Assembly (NCBI GenBank): GCA_963575745.1
Contig: CAUYUJ010009779.1
Coordinates: forward strand, 1,012,992 to 1,072,991
Direction of reading: 5' to 3'
Origin: Prorocentrum cordatum
Taxonomy: Eukaryota; Sar; Dinophyceae; Prorocentrales; Prorocentraceae
DNA: 60,000 nucleotides
Below are positions 58,771 through 60,000 of this stretch, piece after piece (position 1 is the stretch's first letter; the number at the start of each line of letters is the position of its first letter). Below the pieces are notes generated by a model. That model was not told the DNA's origin. It did not search any database and worked only from the letters and a program-made list of their open reading frames with translations. A program made the position numbers and the translations under genes.

Positions 58771-60000
58771 CGCACGGCGTGGCCCTATTCGGCCAGGAGC
58801 GGGGACGCCCTCACTGGCCGACGGCCTCCACCTCGGCCCACTCGCGCGCCTGGCGGGCCCGCCCGGCCGGCGGCGGAACGGCCAGGGTCACGCCGACACG
58901 GGTCGTCGTCGTCGCCGCCGTCGTCGCCGCCGTGGTCAACGTCGTTGTCGTCGTCCTCAAAGCCGTCGTCACCGCCTTTGTCGTCGTTGCCCTCGACGTC
59001 GCGAAGTTGCCGATGTCAACCATGACGTCGTCGTCGTCGTCGCTGCCGTCGTCGTCGCAGCCGTCGTCGTCGGCCGGTGAAGGCACGTCGGGGCTGGGAG
59101 GGGCGCCAGGGGGCTAGGCGGCTAGGTCACCCAGCTTCGCGTCTCTCGACGGCGCGCACCACAGTCCTAGGGTTAGGGCGACAGGGGCGACCTTCTAAGA
59201 AACTCAATTGACCTGAGCGCGAAGCGCGACTAACGTTGAGCTCCTGCGCAGCTCACCGGGAGAGTGGCAGCTCTCTAGCTCTGGCCCAGGCCGCGACGCG
59301 GGAGTATCCTCGACCCCCGGTGGGCGAACTCGAAGATGGCAGCATCCCTGCCTCCCAGTTACAAGCCTGTTCAAGACGCCCCCCTAGACCTTTCACACTG
59401 TCCGCAGATCGACACCTTCCCCGGCCACTCCGACGCCGTAGCTGCGAAGGCCTGGGAATGACCCACAAACCCCAGCTTCAAAATCACGGCAGAAGGTTGG
59501 CCCCGGACCGTCCCCAAAACGACTATAGTCGTTGCCGGTGCCGGGAGGGGTCGAGAGGTCCAAGGGCTGCCCACGCCTTTGAATCGGTGCCGCTCGCTTC
59601 TGGGCAGCCCCGCGCCTGGCTGAAGACCGCTCATCTCGCTCTGCTGGCCTCTGCGTGCCGCAAAGCTCCACTGCGCGAAGCGCAAAGCGAGACTACCTCC
59701 GCGCTCTCGCGCGCGCTCCGCTCCTGCTTCTCGTGTAGCATTCGCCAGGCTGCTGGTTCACCTTCCCTGAGAGAGCAGGTGCTGAAAAGAATTCAACGTG
59801 ATAACTCTGGCCTCCAATACAGACCGGCATCGTGGTAGAAACATGTCTGACTCTGCCCTTCTAAAAATTCCTCACATGGCCGCTATTCGATTATGCAAGT
59901 GAATTCTATGTTTCTCAAGATCATCCTGAACAGAGCCTCTCCTCCTTCTCATCGTCGTCCTCCTTACTACCTAACGTTCTGCCAATGGGTCGTCCCGTCC
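58771..60000. other. unassigned
   Basis: GTCGTCGTC triplets cover 58,900-59,075. A 200-codon plus ORF (59,236-59,838; LREQVLKRIQRDNSGLQYRP near its end) is open but lacks an ATG start and has no recognised domain. GCGCGAAGCGCGAC at 59,218 and GCGCGAAGCGCAAAGC at 59,675 recall the 16,555 element. Confidence 0.25.

Noticed and set aside
58009-59080. Long poly-Pro/Leu/Ser ORFs
   Set aside because: They arise from CCTCCCC and CTC tracts, with all six frames long.

Overview
This 60 kb window is nuclear DNA of a GC-rich, repeat-saturated eukaryote, most likely a dinoflagellate. The case rests on four things: a decayed reverse transcriptase on the minus strand (37.4-38.3 kb) whose surviving motifs resemble the non-LTR retroelements I associate with dinoflagellates; coding-like segments with a very GC-rich third codon position; short introns with GT, GC and possibly GA donors; and a very large, diverse set of short inverted-repeat elements that coincide with introns (introners, which are known from dinoflagellates). 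I recognise no rRNA, tRNA, operon, CRISPR array or bacterial-type gene. The species cannot be named from sequence alone.

Layout. 0-5.3 kb: degenerate CCAAGAGGCCCC-type repeats, one B element inside an R element, then long CTC/GGA/ATC triplet tracts. 5.3-7.9 kb: two candidate plus-strand genes cut by elements of families B, D and E. 7.9-15.5 kb: ATC/GAT tracts, A, B, C, G and N elements, mostly unassigned. 15.5-21 kb: A, N, O and F elements, a perfect 46 bp palindrome, a possible gene start flanked by an 87 bp duplication, and a 175 bp higher-order tandem array. 21-30 kb: C, B, M, D, I, P, O, N and K elements, two candidate genes with D introns, a segmental duplication, and an ORF with an H element. 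30-38 kb: further elements, the best-supported multi-exon gene (33.9-34.9 kb, minus), a 79 bp tandem array, a pentamer array and the RT remnant. 38-45.4 kb: a GGCCCTCTTG array, triplet tracts, J/E/M/B/A elements and a plus-strand gene with H, H/G and E introns. 45.4-60 kb: a U foldback, triplet tracts, K/H/I/M elements, a gene with tandemly repeated exon-intron units (49.8-50.4 kb), a 73 bp array, an R-intron gene, a D-intron gene, and a CTC-rich tail.

The unifying observation: at least six repeat families (B, C-half, D, E, H, R) sit inside open coding-like segments at positions where removing them from a GT or GC donor to an AG acceptor restores the reading frame. All six D copies can be read as GC-AG introns of about 126-131 bp; both coding-context E copies use a GT donor and the same ACAG acceptor built from the terminal repeat. 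I think the window shows several families of intron-generating transposons, some still carrying target-site duplications and some nested in each other.

Caution: GC-rich low-complexity DNA leaves many frames open by chance. Most gene calls are therefore tentative and none of the products could be assigned a function. Family letters (A, B, C...) are my own labels.
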